Assembly: GCA_963555775.3 (NCBI GenBank) | Contig: CAUVWY020000003.1 | Location: 495,572-559,571 of the forward strand | Length of the DNA: 64,000 nucleotides | From: JAJEDW01 sp963555775 | Lineage (GTDB): Bacteria; Acidobacteriota; Terriglobia; 20CM-2-55-15 | Reading direction: 5' to 3' | Notes under the pieces: generated by a model | What the model saw: only the letters and a program-made list of their open reading frames with translations | The model's database searches: none | What the model was told of the DNA's origin: nothing | Program-made: the position numbers and the translations under genes | Shown here: positions 18,081 to 27,347 of the stretch, piece by piece | Layout of the letters: each line of letters opens with the position of its first letter | How positions within the stretch are numbered: position 1 is the stretch's first letter

Positions 18081-19004
18081 ATGTCAAATCGGATATACGA
18101 GAACATCTGTGAGTTGATCGGGAATACTCCGATAGTGCGGCTGAACCGCCTCGCCGAGGACGGCTGGTCCGATCTTCTTGTGAAACTGGAGTTCTTCAAC
18201 CCCGGCGGCAGCGTCAAAGACCGGATCGGCCTCAGCATGATCCAGGCCGCCGAGCGGGACGGTCGACTCAAACCCGGCGGAACCATCGTCGAACCAACCA
18301 GCGGCAATACCGGAATCGGTCTCGCAATGGTGGCGTCTGCCCGAGGGTACCGGGTCATCCTGACCATGCCGGAGGACATGAGTGTCGAGCGGCTCAACCT
18401 CTTGCGGGCCTATGGCGCCGAAATCGTACTGACGCCCCGAAACGAGGTAATGCAGGGCGCCATCGACAAGGCTGAAGAGCTGGCGAGTGCGAACCCGGAC
18501 TATTTCATGCCGCACCAGTTCAGGAACAAAGCCAATCCTGAAGTCCATCGCCAAACCACTGCGCGCGAAATTCGCGATGCCGTGGGGCAGGACCTGGACG
18601 CTCTCGTCGTCGGCATCGGGACGGGAGGAACGGCGACAGGAACCGGTGAAGTCCTGAAAGAGGCCATTCCAGGACTCGAACTTTATGCGGTGGAGCCCAG
18701 CGATTCTCCGGTATTGTCCGGCGGTTCCCCCGCTCCACACCCGATTCAGGGGATTGGCGCCGGATTCGTGCCCGAAATCCTCAACCGCGAGATCGTCGAT
18801 CACGTCGTTCCGGTCCACTACAGGGACGCCCGCGCGTGCGCAAAACGTCTGGCGCGTCAGGAGGGCATCCTCACGGGTGTTTCATCGGGAGCGATACTGC
18901 ACGTCGCCATGGGCGTTGCGGCGAAACTGGGACCGGGGAAACGGGTTCTTGCAATCTTGTGCGACACCGGCGAGCGGTACCTGAGCACGGAGTTGTTTTC
19001 TTGA
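18081..19004 (+). CDS. cysK: Cysteine synthase A (O-acetylserine sulfhydrylase)
   Basis: The ATG at 18081 opens the canonical N terminus MSNRIYENICELIGNTPIV, giving 307 residues. The PLP Lys is in NPGGSVKDRIG near residue 44. The substrate loop TSGNTG and the phosphate loop GTGGTATG follow. The enzyme makes cysteine from O-acetylserine and sulfide. It is the first gene of a long same-strand amino-acid gene run and ends one base before aroDE. OAS-specific CysK cannot be separated from cystathionine beta-synthase-like relatives with certainty by eye. Confidence 0.92.
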   Translation: MSNRIYENICELIGNTPIVRLNRLAEDGWSDLLVKLEFFNPGGSVKDRIGLSMIQAAERDGRLKPGGTIVEPTSGNTGIGLAMVASARGYRVILTMPEDMSVERLNLLRAYGAEIVLTPRNEVMQGAIDKAEELASANPDYFMPHQFRNKANPEVHRQTTAREIRDAVGQDLDALVVGIGTGGTATGTGEVLKEAIPGLELYAVEPSDSPVLSGGSPAPHPIQGIGAGFVPEILNREIVDHVVPVHYRDARACAKRLARQEGILTGVSSGAILHVAMGVAAKLGPGKRVLAILCDTGERYLSTELFS

Positions 19005-19005
19005 G

Positions 19006-20415
19006 ATGTTGCCCGGACCTCTATGTGTCGCGCTTACGCCGCAGCGCGTTGCCGACATTTTCAGTACCCCTATCGAAGGCGCGGACTGCGTCGAAGCGCG
19101 TCTGGACTACCTTGACGATCCGGGCGAGTCGGTTGACGTCCGTTGGAGCCAATTGCCGGTTCCCACGATCGTCACGTGCCGGGGCCGGGAACAGGGCGGC
19201 CGGTTCACAGGCACGGTCGATGAACAACTGACGCTGTTGCATCGTGCGGTTCAGAACGGCGCACGATACCTCGACATCGATTACCGCTTCGCGAAAGAGT
19301 TCGAGGGTGCCGAGGTCATTGGCTCGTATCACGACTTCGACGGTACTCCCGCGGGTCTGGAAGAACTATTGGACGCGGTATGCCGCACGCCGGCGGCCTT
19401 TGCCAAGGTCGCCACGATGGTTCGTTCCTGGAGCGACAATCGGCGGTTGCTCGCCCTGCTGGACCGGCAGTGGCCGAAGCCGGTCATCGTTGTCGGTATG
19501 GGAGAAGTGGGCGAAATGACCCGTATTGTGGGTCCGAGCCGGGGAAGCGCCCTCACGTATGTGTCCGCGGGGCGGGCTTCGGCGCCGGGGCAGCTTGAAC
19601 TGGACGAAATCGAGAATATGTTTCGGGTTCGGGACATCGGCCGGCAGACGAGCCTGATTGGTATTGTCGGTAATCCGGTCGCGCACTCCCGTTCCCCGCA
19701 TTTGCACAACAGGGCGTTCCGGGAAGCCGGCCTCGACTTTGCGTACCTCAGATTTCGCGTTGAAGACTTGGGTGACTTTTTCGAGAACGCGGCGCAAATC
19801 GGCATCGTCGGATTCTCGGTGACGATTCCGCACAAGGTCGAAGCCATGCGCTATCTGGACGGTGTGTCGAGGGAAGCCGCCTCTGTTGGGGCCGTCAACA
19901 CGGTGTACAGACGCAACGGCCGGTGGATGGGCGACAACACCGACGTCCACGGCGTCCGGGAGTCGCTGAAGGATGTCCGGTTGGCCGGCAGCCGCGTCGT
20001 GATTCTCGGTACCGGCGGCGCCGCGCGCGCCGCGGTCGCGGCACTGGACGAGGCCCGGAGCATAACGCTCCTGTCCGGGAGTCGAGAGCCCGGTATCCTC
20101 GAATGGTCGCGGCAGGTTGAGGTCGACCGCATCGAGAACTACGCGAGGCACGATGCCGATTTGCTGATCAACGCGACGCCGGTCGGGATGAGTCCAGCGG
20201 TGGATCGGACTCCGGTGTCCGGACCGATCAGGGCCGATGTAGTGTTCGACATGGTGTACAACCCGCCCCTGACCCGCCTGCTTCGCGAAGCGGAAGAGTC
20301 TGGAAAAAGGGCGATCCCGGGAACGACGATGTTCGTCGCGCAGGCGGCGCGGCAGTTCGAGGCGTGGACCGGGCAGGCGGCCTCGACCGAAGTACTCTGG
20401 GCGGCAATGGCATGA
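19006..20415 (+). CDS. aroDE: Bifunctional 3-dehydroquinate dehydratase (type I) / shikimate dehydrogenase
   Basis: This 469-residue fusion carries two consecutive shikimate-pathway steps. Residues 1-205 are a type I dehydroquinase, with the Schiff-base Lys expected in FAKVATMV and the ISYHDF-like GSYHDF motif. Residues about 215-469 are shikimate dehydrogenase, with GNPVAHSRSPHLHN substrate binding, the VTIPHK catalytic Lys, and the GTGGAARAAV NADP loop. The same fusion is known from plants and some bacteria. Channelling of dehydroshikimate is plausible but not shown. Its stop overlaps thrB. Confidence 0.93.
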   Translation: MLPGPLCVALTPQRVADIFSTPIEGADCVEARLDYLDDPGESVDVRWSQLPVPTIVTCRGREQGGRFTGTVDEQLTLLHRAVQNGARYLDIDYRFAKEFEGAEVIGSYHDFDGTPAGLEELLDAVCRTPAAFAKVATMVRSWSDNRRLLALLDRQWPKPVIVVGMGEVGEMTRIVGPSRGSALTYVSAGRASAPGQLELDEIENMFRVRDIGRQTSLIGIVGNPVAHSRSPHLHNRAFREAGLDFAYLRFRVEDLGDFFENAAQIGIVGFSVTIPHKVEAMRYLDGVSREAASVGAVNTVYRRNGRWMGDNTDVHGVRESLKDVRLAGSRVVILGTGGAARAAVAALDEARSITLLSGSREPGILEWSRQVEVDRIENYARHDADLLINATPVGMSPAVDRTPVSGPIRADVVFDMVYNPPLTRLLREAEESGKRAIPGTTMFVAQAARQFEAWTGQAASTEVLWAAMA

Positions 20416-21323
20416 GCACCCGAACGCGTGTCCGGGTTCCGGCCAGCACGGCCAATCTGGGTCCGGGTTTCGATGCGCTGAGCATGGCCCTGGCGGTGTA
20501 CCTGGAGGTTGAGGTGCAGACGGGGGCCCCGGACGACAAGGTTCGCGTTCGGGCGTCGGGCGTGGATGCCGGGAAGATGCCGTCCGGGAGCGACAACCTG
20601 ATCGTTCGCGTCCTCGACCGCGTGGCCGCGCACCGCGGCCGGTCGTTTCGGCCGGCCTTGCTTCGGGTGACCAACCAGATCCCGCTGGCGCGCGGGATGG
20701 GCAGTAGTTCGACGGCGATCATCGCGGGCATCTCGTGCTACGAGATACTCGCCGGAGAGGAGTTGTCCGAGGACGAGGTTTTCGGATATGCGCTCGAATT
20801 CGAGCCACATCCCGACAACCTGGCTGCAGCCGTGTACGGCGGGCTGACAATTTCCGCGATGCGGGACGATGGAAAGCCCGTGGTGTCGAGAGTTGAAGTT
20901 GCCGCGGGAATTCGTCCCGTTCTGGTGATTCCGGAGTTCGAGTTGTCGACGGAAAAGGCGCGATCGGCGTTACCGCAAAACTATAGCCGGGCAGACGCGG
21001 TATTCAACGTCCAGCGTTCAGCCTTGGTTGTCGATGCGATGATCGCGGGAAAATGGCATCTGCTGCCCGAAGCAATGAAGGACCGGCTCCATCAGCCCTA
21101 TCGTGCGGGGCTGATACCGGGGCTGGAGCAGGCTTTGTCATTCCGTTGCGAGGGTCTGGTGGCGGCGGCGTTGAGCGGTGCGGGCCCGACGGTCCTGGCG
21201 CTGGCAATGGCCGATGCCGCCGAATCGGTGGGTGCCGGGATCGCGGGAGTGTTCGAAAGAAACGGCGTCCGGGCGTCGGTGAAGGTCTCCGAGATCGACA
21301 CCTTTGGACGAGTGTTCAGTTGA
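20412..21323 (+). CDS. thrB: Homoserine kinase
   Basis: This 303-residue GHMP kinase phosphorylates homoserine on the way to threonine. The start MSTRTRVRVPASTANLGPGF is the usual N terminus. The ATP-binding loop LARGMGSSSTAIIAG is near residue 95, and the C-terminal LSGAGPTVLAL is GHMP motif 3. The ATG overlaps the aroDE stop by 4 bases. The next gene, asd, supplies the aspartate-semialdehyde precursor, so the two belong to the same pathway. Confidence 0.94.
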   Translation: MSTRTRVRVPASTANLGPGFDALSMALAVYLEVEVQTGAPDDKVRVRASGVDAGKMPSGSDNLIVRVLDRVAAHRGRSFRPALLRVTNQIPLARGMGSSSTAIIAGISCYEILAGEELSEDEVFGYALEFEPHPDNLAAAVYGGLTISAMRDDGKPVVSRVEVAAGIRPVLVIPEFELSTEKARSALPQNYSRADAVFNVQRSALVVDAMIAGKWHLLPEAMKDRLHQPYRAGLIPGLEQALSFRCEGLVAAALSGAGPTVLALAMADAAESVGAGIAGVFERNGVRASVKVSEIDTFGRVFS

Positions 21324-21331
21324 AGGGAGCC

Positions 21332-22387
21332 ATGGCCAAGATCAGAACTGCAATTTTGGGAGCGACTGGAACCGTTGGTCAGCGGCTGATCCAGATGTTG
21401 GTCGACCACCCCTGGTTCGAGGTCACCGCGCTGGCCGCCTCGGGCAAATCCGCGGGCAAGCCATACGCGGAGGCGGTCCACTGGCAGCTCGAGACTCCAT
21501 TGCCTGAACGTCTTGCCGCCCTCACCGTGGATTCGTGCCGGCCCCCGCTGGACTGCGGCCTCGTGTTGTCCGGCCTTCCGTCATCGGTGGCCAAAACGGC
21601 CGAAGTCGAATTTGCCAGGGCCGGTCTTCCCGTGGTGAGTAACGCGTCTTCCTACCGGATGGTGCCGGATGTTCCCCTGCTGATCCCCGAGGTCAATGCG
21701 CCGCACATCGAGGCCATCCACACCCAGAGGAAGCGTTTCGGCGGAAAAGGGTTCATCGTGACGAATCCCAACTGCGCGACTATCGGCCTGGCACTACCCC
21801 TTGCCGCCTTGGATCGCCGGTTCGGCGTCGACGGGTTGCACGTTGTGACCATGCAGGCCATTTCCGGCGCCGGATACCCCGGCGAAGCGGCCCTGGACAT
21901 CATCGACAATGTCCTGCCGGACATCGCCGGTGGGGACGAAGCAAGAAAGATCGAGACGGAACCGCTGAAGATTCTGGGCAGTTGGAAAAACGGCCGTTTC
22001 GAAGACCGGACGTTTCCGATCGGCGCGATGACGCACCGGGTGAACGTGCGCGACGGGCACCTCGAAGCGTGCTCGGTGAAGTTGAAGGAAGCGGCTTCGC
22101 CACAAGCTCTGGAAGAGGCATTTGCCGGTTTCACCTCCGACGTTGACGACCTCGATTTGCCGTCGGCCCCGCGTCCTGCGATCATTGTCGAGAGTCGAAA
22201 CGACCGGCCCCAGCCGCGTCTGGATCGTCACCGCGGACGCGGGATGGCGGTGGTTGTCGGCCCCGTGTCTTCCTGTCCTATTCTGGATTACAGGTTCCGC
22301 GTGCTCAGCCACAACACCCTGCGCGGCGCGGCCGGCGCGGCAATTCTCAACGCGGAACTTTTGTACCGCAAGGGTTTGATCGCATGA
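21332..22387 (+). CDS. asd: Aspartate-semialdehyde dehydrogenase
   Basis: The start at 21332 (MAKIRTAILGATGTVGQRL) has an AAGGGAG ribosome-binding site and gives 351 residues. NADP binding is by GATGTVGQ. The catalytic Cys lies in VTNPNCATIG near residue 150. The overall pattern (GKSAGKPYAEAVHW) matches the archaeal/fungal-type ASADH branch and not the E. coli type. It reduces aspartyl phosphate for threonine, methionine and lysine synthesis. It overlaps hisZ by 4 bases. Confidence 0.93.
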   Translation: MAKIRTAILGATGTVGQRLIQMLVDHPWFEVTALAASGKSAGKPYAEAVHWQLETPLPERLAALTVDSCRPPLDCGLVLSGLPSSVAKTAEVEFARAGLPVVSNASSYRMVPDVPLLIPEVNAPHIEAIHTQRKRFGGKGFIVTNPNCATIGLALPLAALDRRFGVDGLHVVTMQAISGAGYPGEAALDIIDNVLPDIAGGDEARKIETEPLKILGSWKNGRFEDRTFPIGAMTHRVNVRDGHLEACSVKLKEAASPQALEEAFAGFTSDVDDLDLPSAPRPAIIVESRNDRPQPRLDRHRGRGMAVVVGPVSSCPILDYRFRVLSHNTLRGAAGAAILNAELLYRKGLIA

Positions 22388-23466
22388 ACTCGCTGACTCA
22401 AATACCGACCGGGACGCAGATCCTGATCGGGGAGGCCGTCCGCCGCCGTCGACGGGTCGAGCAAACCATCTTCTCGGTCTTCGAAGGCTGGTCGTATCGC
22501 GAAATCATTCCGCCGATGATCGATTACCTCGATGTCTTCGTGAAGGGAATGGGTCGCGAGTTGGAGGACCGGATCTATCGGTTCATCGACCGCGAAGGCA
22601 ACATCCTGGCACTTCGTCCGGAATTCACCTCTCTTCTCGCCAAGATGGCGGCGACCCGGCTGTCGGGCGAGGAGAAACCGATTCGCCTGTCCTATTCGGG
22701 AGAAGTTCTTCGCTTCGAAACGCCCAAGGGCGGTCAGCAGAGGGAATTTGCCCAGATGGGCATCGAACAGTATGGAGTGTCGTCATCGAGCGCGGACATC
22801 GAAGTGCTGCTGATATGCGTGGAGGCCCTCCAGAAACTGGGCGTTCCCGATTTCCAGATCAACCTTGGGAGTGTGGGTTTCTTCGGTGGCATTGTCGATC
22901 GCATCGGACTTCCCCAGGCCGGGATCGAGCAGTTGAAAGAGTTGCTCAATCGGAAGGATCAGAGCGGACTCCGGCGAATGCTTTCCGGCCTTGAAATGGA
23001 AGAACGTCGAAAGAACGTCTTGATGGCAATTCCACAACTCACCGGCGGCAGGGAAACGCTGGAAGAGGCCGCGCGTCTGGTCCGCAACGAACGGTCGCTT
23101 CAGGCCATCGCGCACCTGGAAGCGATCTATTCCATTTTTGAGGACCTCGACCTTGCGGACCATCTGACGATCGACCTTGGAGAGGTCCGCGGGTTCGACT
23201 ATTACAGCGGCATACTGTTTCGTGCCTACGTTCCGGGTCTGGGCTTCGAAGTGGCCAGTGGAGGAAGGTACGACGGCCTGCCCGGGCAGTTCGGACACGA
23301 TACTCCGGCCGTGGGCTTCTCGTTTACGCTGGAGCGGCTGGAACAGGTCGTGACCGGGCGGTTGCACGACTCGGAATCGAATCCGATACCGGCTTCGGAT
23401 CAGAACAGTTTCAACGAGGCCGTCCGGCTCCGTCGCGAGGGAAAGGTGGTACGCCTGTGCTCGTGA
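22384..23466 (+). CDS. hisZ: ATP phosphoribosyltransferase regulatory subunit
   Basis: HisZ is a catalytically dead histidyl-tRNA-synthetase paralogue that activates the short form of HisG and mediates histidine feedback. The 360-residue protein has class II synthetase-like motifs (IIPPMIDYLDVFVKGMG, FIDREGNILALRPEFTS, and GFDYYSGILFRAYVPG) but lacks an anticodon-binding domain. It overlaps hisG by 10 bases, and the short HisG next to it requires HisZ, so the pairing supports the call. Confidence 0.93.
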   Translation: MNSLTQIPTGTQILIGEAVRRRRRVEQTIFSVFEGWSYREIIPPMIDYLDVFVKGMGRELEDRIYRFIDREGNILALRPEFTSLLAKMAATRLSGEEKPIRLSYSGEVLRFETPKGGQQREFAQMGIEQYGVSSSSADIEVLLICVEALQKLGVPDFQINLGSVGFFGGIVDRIGLPQAGIEQLKELLNRKDQSGLRRMLSGLEMEERRKNVLMAIPQLTGGRETLEEAARLVRNERSLQAIAHLEAIYSIFEDLDLADHLTIDLGEVRGFDYYSGILFRAYVPGLGFEVASGGRYDGLPGQFGHDTPAVGFSFTLERLEQVVTGRLHDSESNPIPASDQNSFNEAVRLRREGKVVRLCS

Positions 23467-24098
23467 TTGCGCTTGCAAAGGGACGGTTCCTGGAACCTTC
23501 GCTGGCCGTACTGAAAAAGATCGGTGTGGGGTTCGACGAGGACGTTGCCGATTCCAGACGGCTGATATTCGATTCCACGGACAAGAAGTACCGCGTGATC
23601 CTGGTAAAACCGGTCGATGTACCGGCCTACGTGGAATACGGCGCCGCGGACGCCGGCATCACGAGTTGGGATGTTCTGCTGGAGTCGGGCGCGGATGTCC
23701 TGCAACCCCTCGATCTGGGATTCGGGCGCTGCCGACTCGCTGTGGCCGCACCCAAGGCAACGGTGTCTACCGATACCGATCGTCCGATAGTGAGAGTGGC
23801 GACCAAGTATCCGAACATCGCACTGGATTATTTCAACCGTCGAAGCATTCCCGTCGAGATCATCCCGCTGTCGGGTTCGATCGAACTGGCACCGCTGGTA
23901 GGGTTGGCGGACCGAATTGTGGACCTTGTCGAGACCGGGCGGACGCTTCGCGATAACGGTTTGGAAATCGTGGACGTGATCGCGGAGAGTTCGGCGCGTC
24001 TCGTGATCAACCGCGCCAGCTATCAGACGAAGCGCAGCGAGATCGTTGCTCTCGTCGACGGGCTTGGAGCACTCAACACCTCTTCGGGAGAGGACTGA
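23457..24098 (+). CDS. hisG: ATP phosphoribosyltransferase, short form
   Basis: HisG catalyses the first step of histidine synthesis, joining ATP and PRPP. At 213 residues it lacks the C-terminal regulatory domain and is therefore the HisZ-dependent short form. Motifs include IALAKGRFLEPSL at the N terminus and the PRPP-binding LSGSIELAPLVGLADRIVDLV near residue 140. The GTG start lies inside hisZ. The last base overlaps the hisD ATG. Confidence 0.96.
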   Translation: MLVIALAKGRFLEPSLAVLKKIGVGFDEDVADSRRLIFDSTDKKYRVILVKPVDVPAYVEYGAADAGITSWDVLLESGADVLQPLDLGFGRCRLAVAAPKATVSTDTDRPIVRVATKYPNIALDYFNRRSIPVEIIPLSGSIELAPLVGLADRIVDLVETGRTLRDNGLEIVDVIAESSARLVINRASYQTKRSEIVALVDGLGALNTSSGED

Positions 24099-25381
24099 TG
24101 CGGATCGTGGATCTGAGTGACAACCTCGACCTGGACGCCGTCGACAATTTGCTTGCGCCGCCGCCGGCCGAGGTCAACGTTGATAAAGCGATTGCCTCCA
24201 TCGTCGGCGACATTCGCGAACATGGCGACGCGGCGTTGTTCGAGTATACGAAGAAGTTCGACGGCGTCGATCTCGACCCCGGGAGTGTCCGTGTTTCCAG
24301 GCAAGATATTCGGACCTGGGCCGCTGACGCCGACGATGAACTCGTCGCGATTCTGAAAGCCGCCATTTCCAACATTCGCAGGTTTCACGAAGAACAATTG
24401 CTGGAGTCTTGGGAAATCTATGGCGGCGACGGCGTGCACCTGGGGCAGAGGGTGACCGCTCTCGGGCGCGTGGGCCTGTACATTCCGGGCGGCAAGGCGG
24501 CCTACCCGTCCTCGGTCCTGATGAATGCGATTCCGGCGCAGGTTGCGGGCGTGGAGCGTATCATCGTCGCCACGCCGCCTCGATCGCTCGAAGGGAACCC
24601 TCTCGTGTCAGCCGCACTCGATCTGTTGAATCTGGATGAAGTGTATCGCGTCGGCGGGGCGCAAGCCGTGGCTGCGATGGCTTACGGCACCGAGTCCATT
24701 CCGAAGGTGGACAAGATTGTCGGACCTGGAAACCAGTATGTCCAGGGCGCTAAACGGCTTGTCTTCGGTCAGGTTCATATCGACATGGTTGCCGGCCCGA
24801 GCGAGGTCGCGATCGTCGCCGACGAAACCTGCGATCCCGCCTGGATTGCGGCCGACCTTCTGGCGCAAGCCGAACACGACGAACAGGCGGGTGTCTGGCT
24901 GGTTTGCTGGTCGGAAGACCTGACGGCGGCCGTTTTCGATCAGGTTCAGATTCAGCTCGAAACGCTCGACCGCGACTCGATCGCGCGCATGGCCGTGGCC
25001 AACCGCGGAATCAGCTTCATCGTCGGCGGCGAGGACGATGCCGTCCAACTGGTCAACCACATCGCTCCGGAACACGTTGAAGTCCTGATGGCCGAACCGG
25101 ATCGCGTCGCTGACAACATCCGCAATGCGGGCGCGGTGTTCGTGGGCCGGTATTCCCCAACCGCCGTCGGGGACTATTTCGCCGGTCCGAACCACGTCCT
25201 GCCGACGGCCCGAACGGCGCGCTTCTTTTCGCCGCTGGGGGTCTACGATTTTCAGAAGAGGACCAACCTGGTACGTTACTCGGGCCGCGCCATCGAGAGT
25301 ATCGGTGACATGATAGAAAAATTCGCAATCGCGGAGGGTTTGACCGGACATGCCCGCTCAATCACCATTAGACGCAATTAA
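24098..25381 (+). CDS. hisD: Histidinol dehydrogenase
   Basis: HisD carries out the last two steps of histidine synthesis, the NAD-dependent oxidation of histidinol to histidine, with a zinc site. The 427-residue protein has the family landmarks GLYIPGGKAAYPSSVLMNA, VGPGNQYVQGAKRLVFG, and the zinc-ligand regions AQAEHDEQA and APEHVE. It overlaps hisG by one base and hisC by 32 bases. Confidence 0.97.
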   Translation: MRIVDLSDNLDLDAVDNLLAPPPAEVNVDKAIASIVGDIREHGDAALFEYTKKFDGVDLDPGSVRVSRQDIRTWAADADDELVAILKAAISNIRRFHEEQLLESWEIYGGDGVHLGQRVTALGRVGLYIPGGKAAYPSSVLMNAIPAQVAGVERIIVATPPRSLEGNPLVSAALDLLNLDEVYRVGGAQAVAAMAYGTESIPKVDKIVGPGNQYVQGAKRLVFGQVHIDMVAGPSEVAIVADETCDPAWIAADLLAQAEHDEQAGVWLVCWSEDLTAAVFDQVQIQLETLDRDSIARMAVANRGISFIVGGEDDAVQLVNHIAPEHVEVLMAEPDRVADNIRNAGAVFVGRYSPTAVGDYFAGPNHVLPTARTARFFSPLGVYDFQKRTNLVRYSGRAIESIGDMIEKFAIAEGLTGHARSITIRRN

Positions 25382-26435
25382 AGCCGCGATTCAGGACTCT
25401 TCGGCGTACACGCTCGAGTACCTCGAAGCCGAGGTCAAGCTCGATCAGAACGAGAATCCGCATGAGATTCCCGAATCCCTGAAGCAGAAGGTTCTGTCGC
25501 GATTCCGTACGATGGAATGGCGTCGATATCCCGAGTTCGTGCCGTCACGGATCACCGCGGCTCTGAATCGGTTTACCGGATGGATGCCCGAAGGAATTCT
25601 CGTCGGAAACGGATCGAACGAGCTAATTCTCTCGACCCTGGTCGCGACAGCGGGACCCGGGCGAACTGTTGCCATACCGCAGCCCACCTTCAGCCTGTAC
25701 CGTTTGCTTGCCGAGGCGATGGGGGGGGCGGTCCGCGATGTTCCCCTGAAGAGCGATCTGTCGTTCGATGCCGCTGGATTGATCGACGCCGCCCGCGAAT
25801 CCGGTGTTGTGATCGTGTGTTCGCCCAACAACCCGACCGGTTCGTTGTTGTCGGTGGGCGATCTGGAGGCGATTCTGGAGGCGGCCCGCGGCCTGGTCAT
25901 CGTTGACGAGGCCTACCACGAGTTCAGCCTGCAAACGGTAGCGCCGCTGCTCGATCGTCACCCGAATCTGATCGTGTTGAGGACGTTTTCAAAGGCGATG
26001 GCGATGGCCGGCCTCCGCTTCGGTTACATGCTTGCGGATCCGGCGATCGCGCGTGAAGTCAACAAGGTGAAACTGCCGTACAACGTCAACGTTTTCACGT
26101 TGACGGCGGCCGAAGCGCTGATCGACGAGGCGCATGCCGTCGACGGTTCCATCCGTGCCGTGATCGAAGAGCGGAATCGGTTAAGCGAAGCGATCGAGCG
26201 GCGTCCGGGCTTGGATGCCTTTCCGTCGCACGCCAACTTTGTTCTGTTTCGGACCCCCTATCGGGCCGACGCGGTATTCGAGCGGCTGTACTCTGACGGC
26301 GTGCTCGTCCGCAACGTGAGTCACTATCCCATGCTCGATCGCGCACTTCGCGTTTCGATTGGAACCCCGGATCAGAACGCGCGGTTTCTGAATGCGCTGG
26401 ATGACACACTGGAGGCATTGAATGCGCAAGGTTGA
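25350..26435 (+). CDS. hisC: Histidinol-phosphate aminotransferase
   Basis: This 361-residue PLP enzyme of aminotransferase class I/II converts imidazole-acetol phosphate to histidinol phosphate. Visible motifs are LDQNENP near residue 31, SPNNPTGS near 154, and the PLP Lys in RTFSKAMAMAGLRFGY near 213. It starts inside hisD and overlaps hisB by 14 bases. It may also accept phenylalanine or tyrosine precursors, as many HisC proteins do; this is inference. Confidence 0.94.
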   Translation: MPAQSPLDAIKAAIQDSSAYTLEYLEAEVKLDQNENPHEIPESLKQKVLSRFRTMEWRRYPEFVPSRITAALNRFTGWMPEGILVGNGSNELILSTLVATAGPGRTVAIPQPTFSLYRLLAEAMGGAVRDVPLKSDLSFDAAGLIDAARESGVVIVCSPNNPTGSLLSVGDLEAILEAARGLVIVDEAYHEFSLQTVAPLLDRHPNLIVLRTFSKAMAMAGLRFGYMLADPAIAREVNKVKLPYNVNVFTLTAAEALIDEAHAVDGSIRAVIEERNRLSEAIERRPGLDAFPSHANFVLFRTPYRADAVFERLYSDGVLVRNVSHYPMLDRALRVSIGTPDQNARFLNALDDTLEALNAQG

Positions 26436-27012
26436 AAAACACAGGAAGACTCGGGAAACCGATATCCGCGTACAGCTCGACCTCGACGGGACCGGGCGGT
26501 ACGCGATCGCCACGGGCATTCCATTCTTCGATCACATGCTGGCGCAACTTGCGCGCCATGGCCGCATGGACCTGGACATCCAGGCCAGGGGCGATCTTGA
26601 GATCGACGGGCATCACACGGTTGAAGACGTGGGGTTGACCCTGGGAATGGCGCTGAACGAGGCCCTCGGAGAGCGGCGGGGCATCGCCCGTTTCGCCCAC
26701 GCCTATGTGCCTCTGGACGAAGCATTGAGCCGCGCGGTCGTCGATTTTTCGGGACGCGGTTATCTGGTCTTCCGGGCTCATTTCGAGGGGCACATGCTGG
26801 GCGATCTGCAGACCGAGTTGATCGAAGAGTTTTTCAAGGCGTTGGCTCAGGAAGGCCGTTTGAACATTCACGTCGAATCCATCTATGGGCGAAACCAGCA
26901 CCACATCGCCGAGACGATATTCAAGTCTGCCGCCCGAGCGATTCACCATGCGACGCGCGTCGTGTTCGATGATGGGGAAGTTCCATCGACGAAAGGCACG
27001 CTTTCGAAATGA
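26422..27012 (+). CDS. hisB: Imidazoleglycerol-phosphate dehydratase
   Basis: This monofunctional 196-residue IGPD lacks the histidinol phosphatase domain of the E. coli fusion. Metal-binding duplicated motifs are present: FDHMLAQLARHG with GHHTVEDVG in the first half, and EGHMLGDLQTELIEEFF with NQHHIAE in the second. No histidinol-phosphatase gene is visible in the window. The stop is followed 9 bases later by a 271-bp inverted-repeat element, the only big gap in the his block. Confidence 0.96.
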   Translation: MRKVEKHRKTRETDIRVQLDLDGTGRYAIATGIPFFDHMLAQLARHGRMDLDIQARGDLEIDGHHTVEDVGLTLGMALNEALGERRGIARFAHAYVPLDEALSRAVVDFSGRGYLVFRAHFEGHMLGDLQTELIEEFFKALAQEGRLNIHVESIYGRNQHHIAETIFKSAARAIHHATRVVFDDGEVPSTKGTLSK

Positions 27013-27021
27013 CGCCGTTTT

Positions 27022-27292
27022 CAGCCCGTGGTAGAACCCTGCAGGGTCGCGCGCGGGGGTCTTCGGGTTTCAGGCGCGAAGAGAGGAGCGGAGCGATGGT
27101 TTCACATCGTGACCGACGAACGACAAAGTCTGTGACCCGAACCCCCCTGCGCCCAACGGGTTACGGCGGCATCGGGCCATCTGCCACGTTGCCCCTCCTC
27201 GATAGATGGGGGACATCGACTTCGTCGCGGCGCCTCGCATACGGCCCAATGGCGCTCGTAACGCGATCCCTGCAGGGTTCTACCACGGGCTG
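27022..27292. repeat. MITE-like element B (271 bp) between hisB and hisH
   Basis: Perfect 25-bp terminal inverted repeats lie at 27022-27046 and 27268-27292 (CAGCCCGTGGTAGAACCCTG and on). The interior matches element A at 11837-12112 with only a few substitutions and one single-base difference. It interrupts an otherwise overlapping gene run. No gene inside is supported. Confidence 0.87.
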
Positions 27293-27294
27293 TT

Positions 27295-27318
27295 AGCCCG
27301 TGGTAGAACCCTGCAGGG
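27295..27318 (+). repeat. Solo terminal repeat next to element B
   Basis: AGCCCGTGGTAGAACCCTGC plus AGGG repeats the left TIR of element B two bases after its right end, in the left-end orientation. The following GCCGCC does not match the interior. It may be the remnant of a second, truncated copy or of a nested insertion. Confidence 0.75.
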
Positions 27319-27347
27319 CCGCCGGCCGGCGTAGGGGAAGAGCAATA

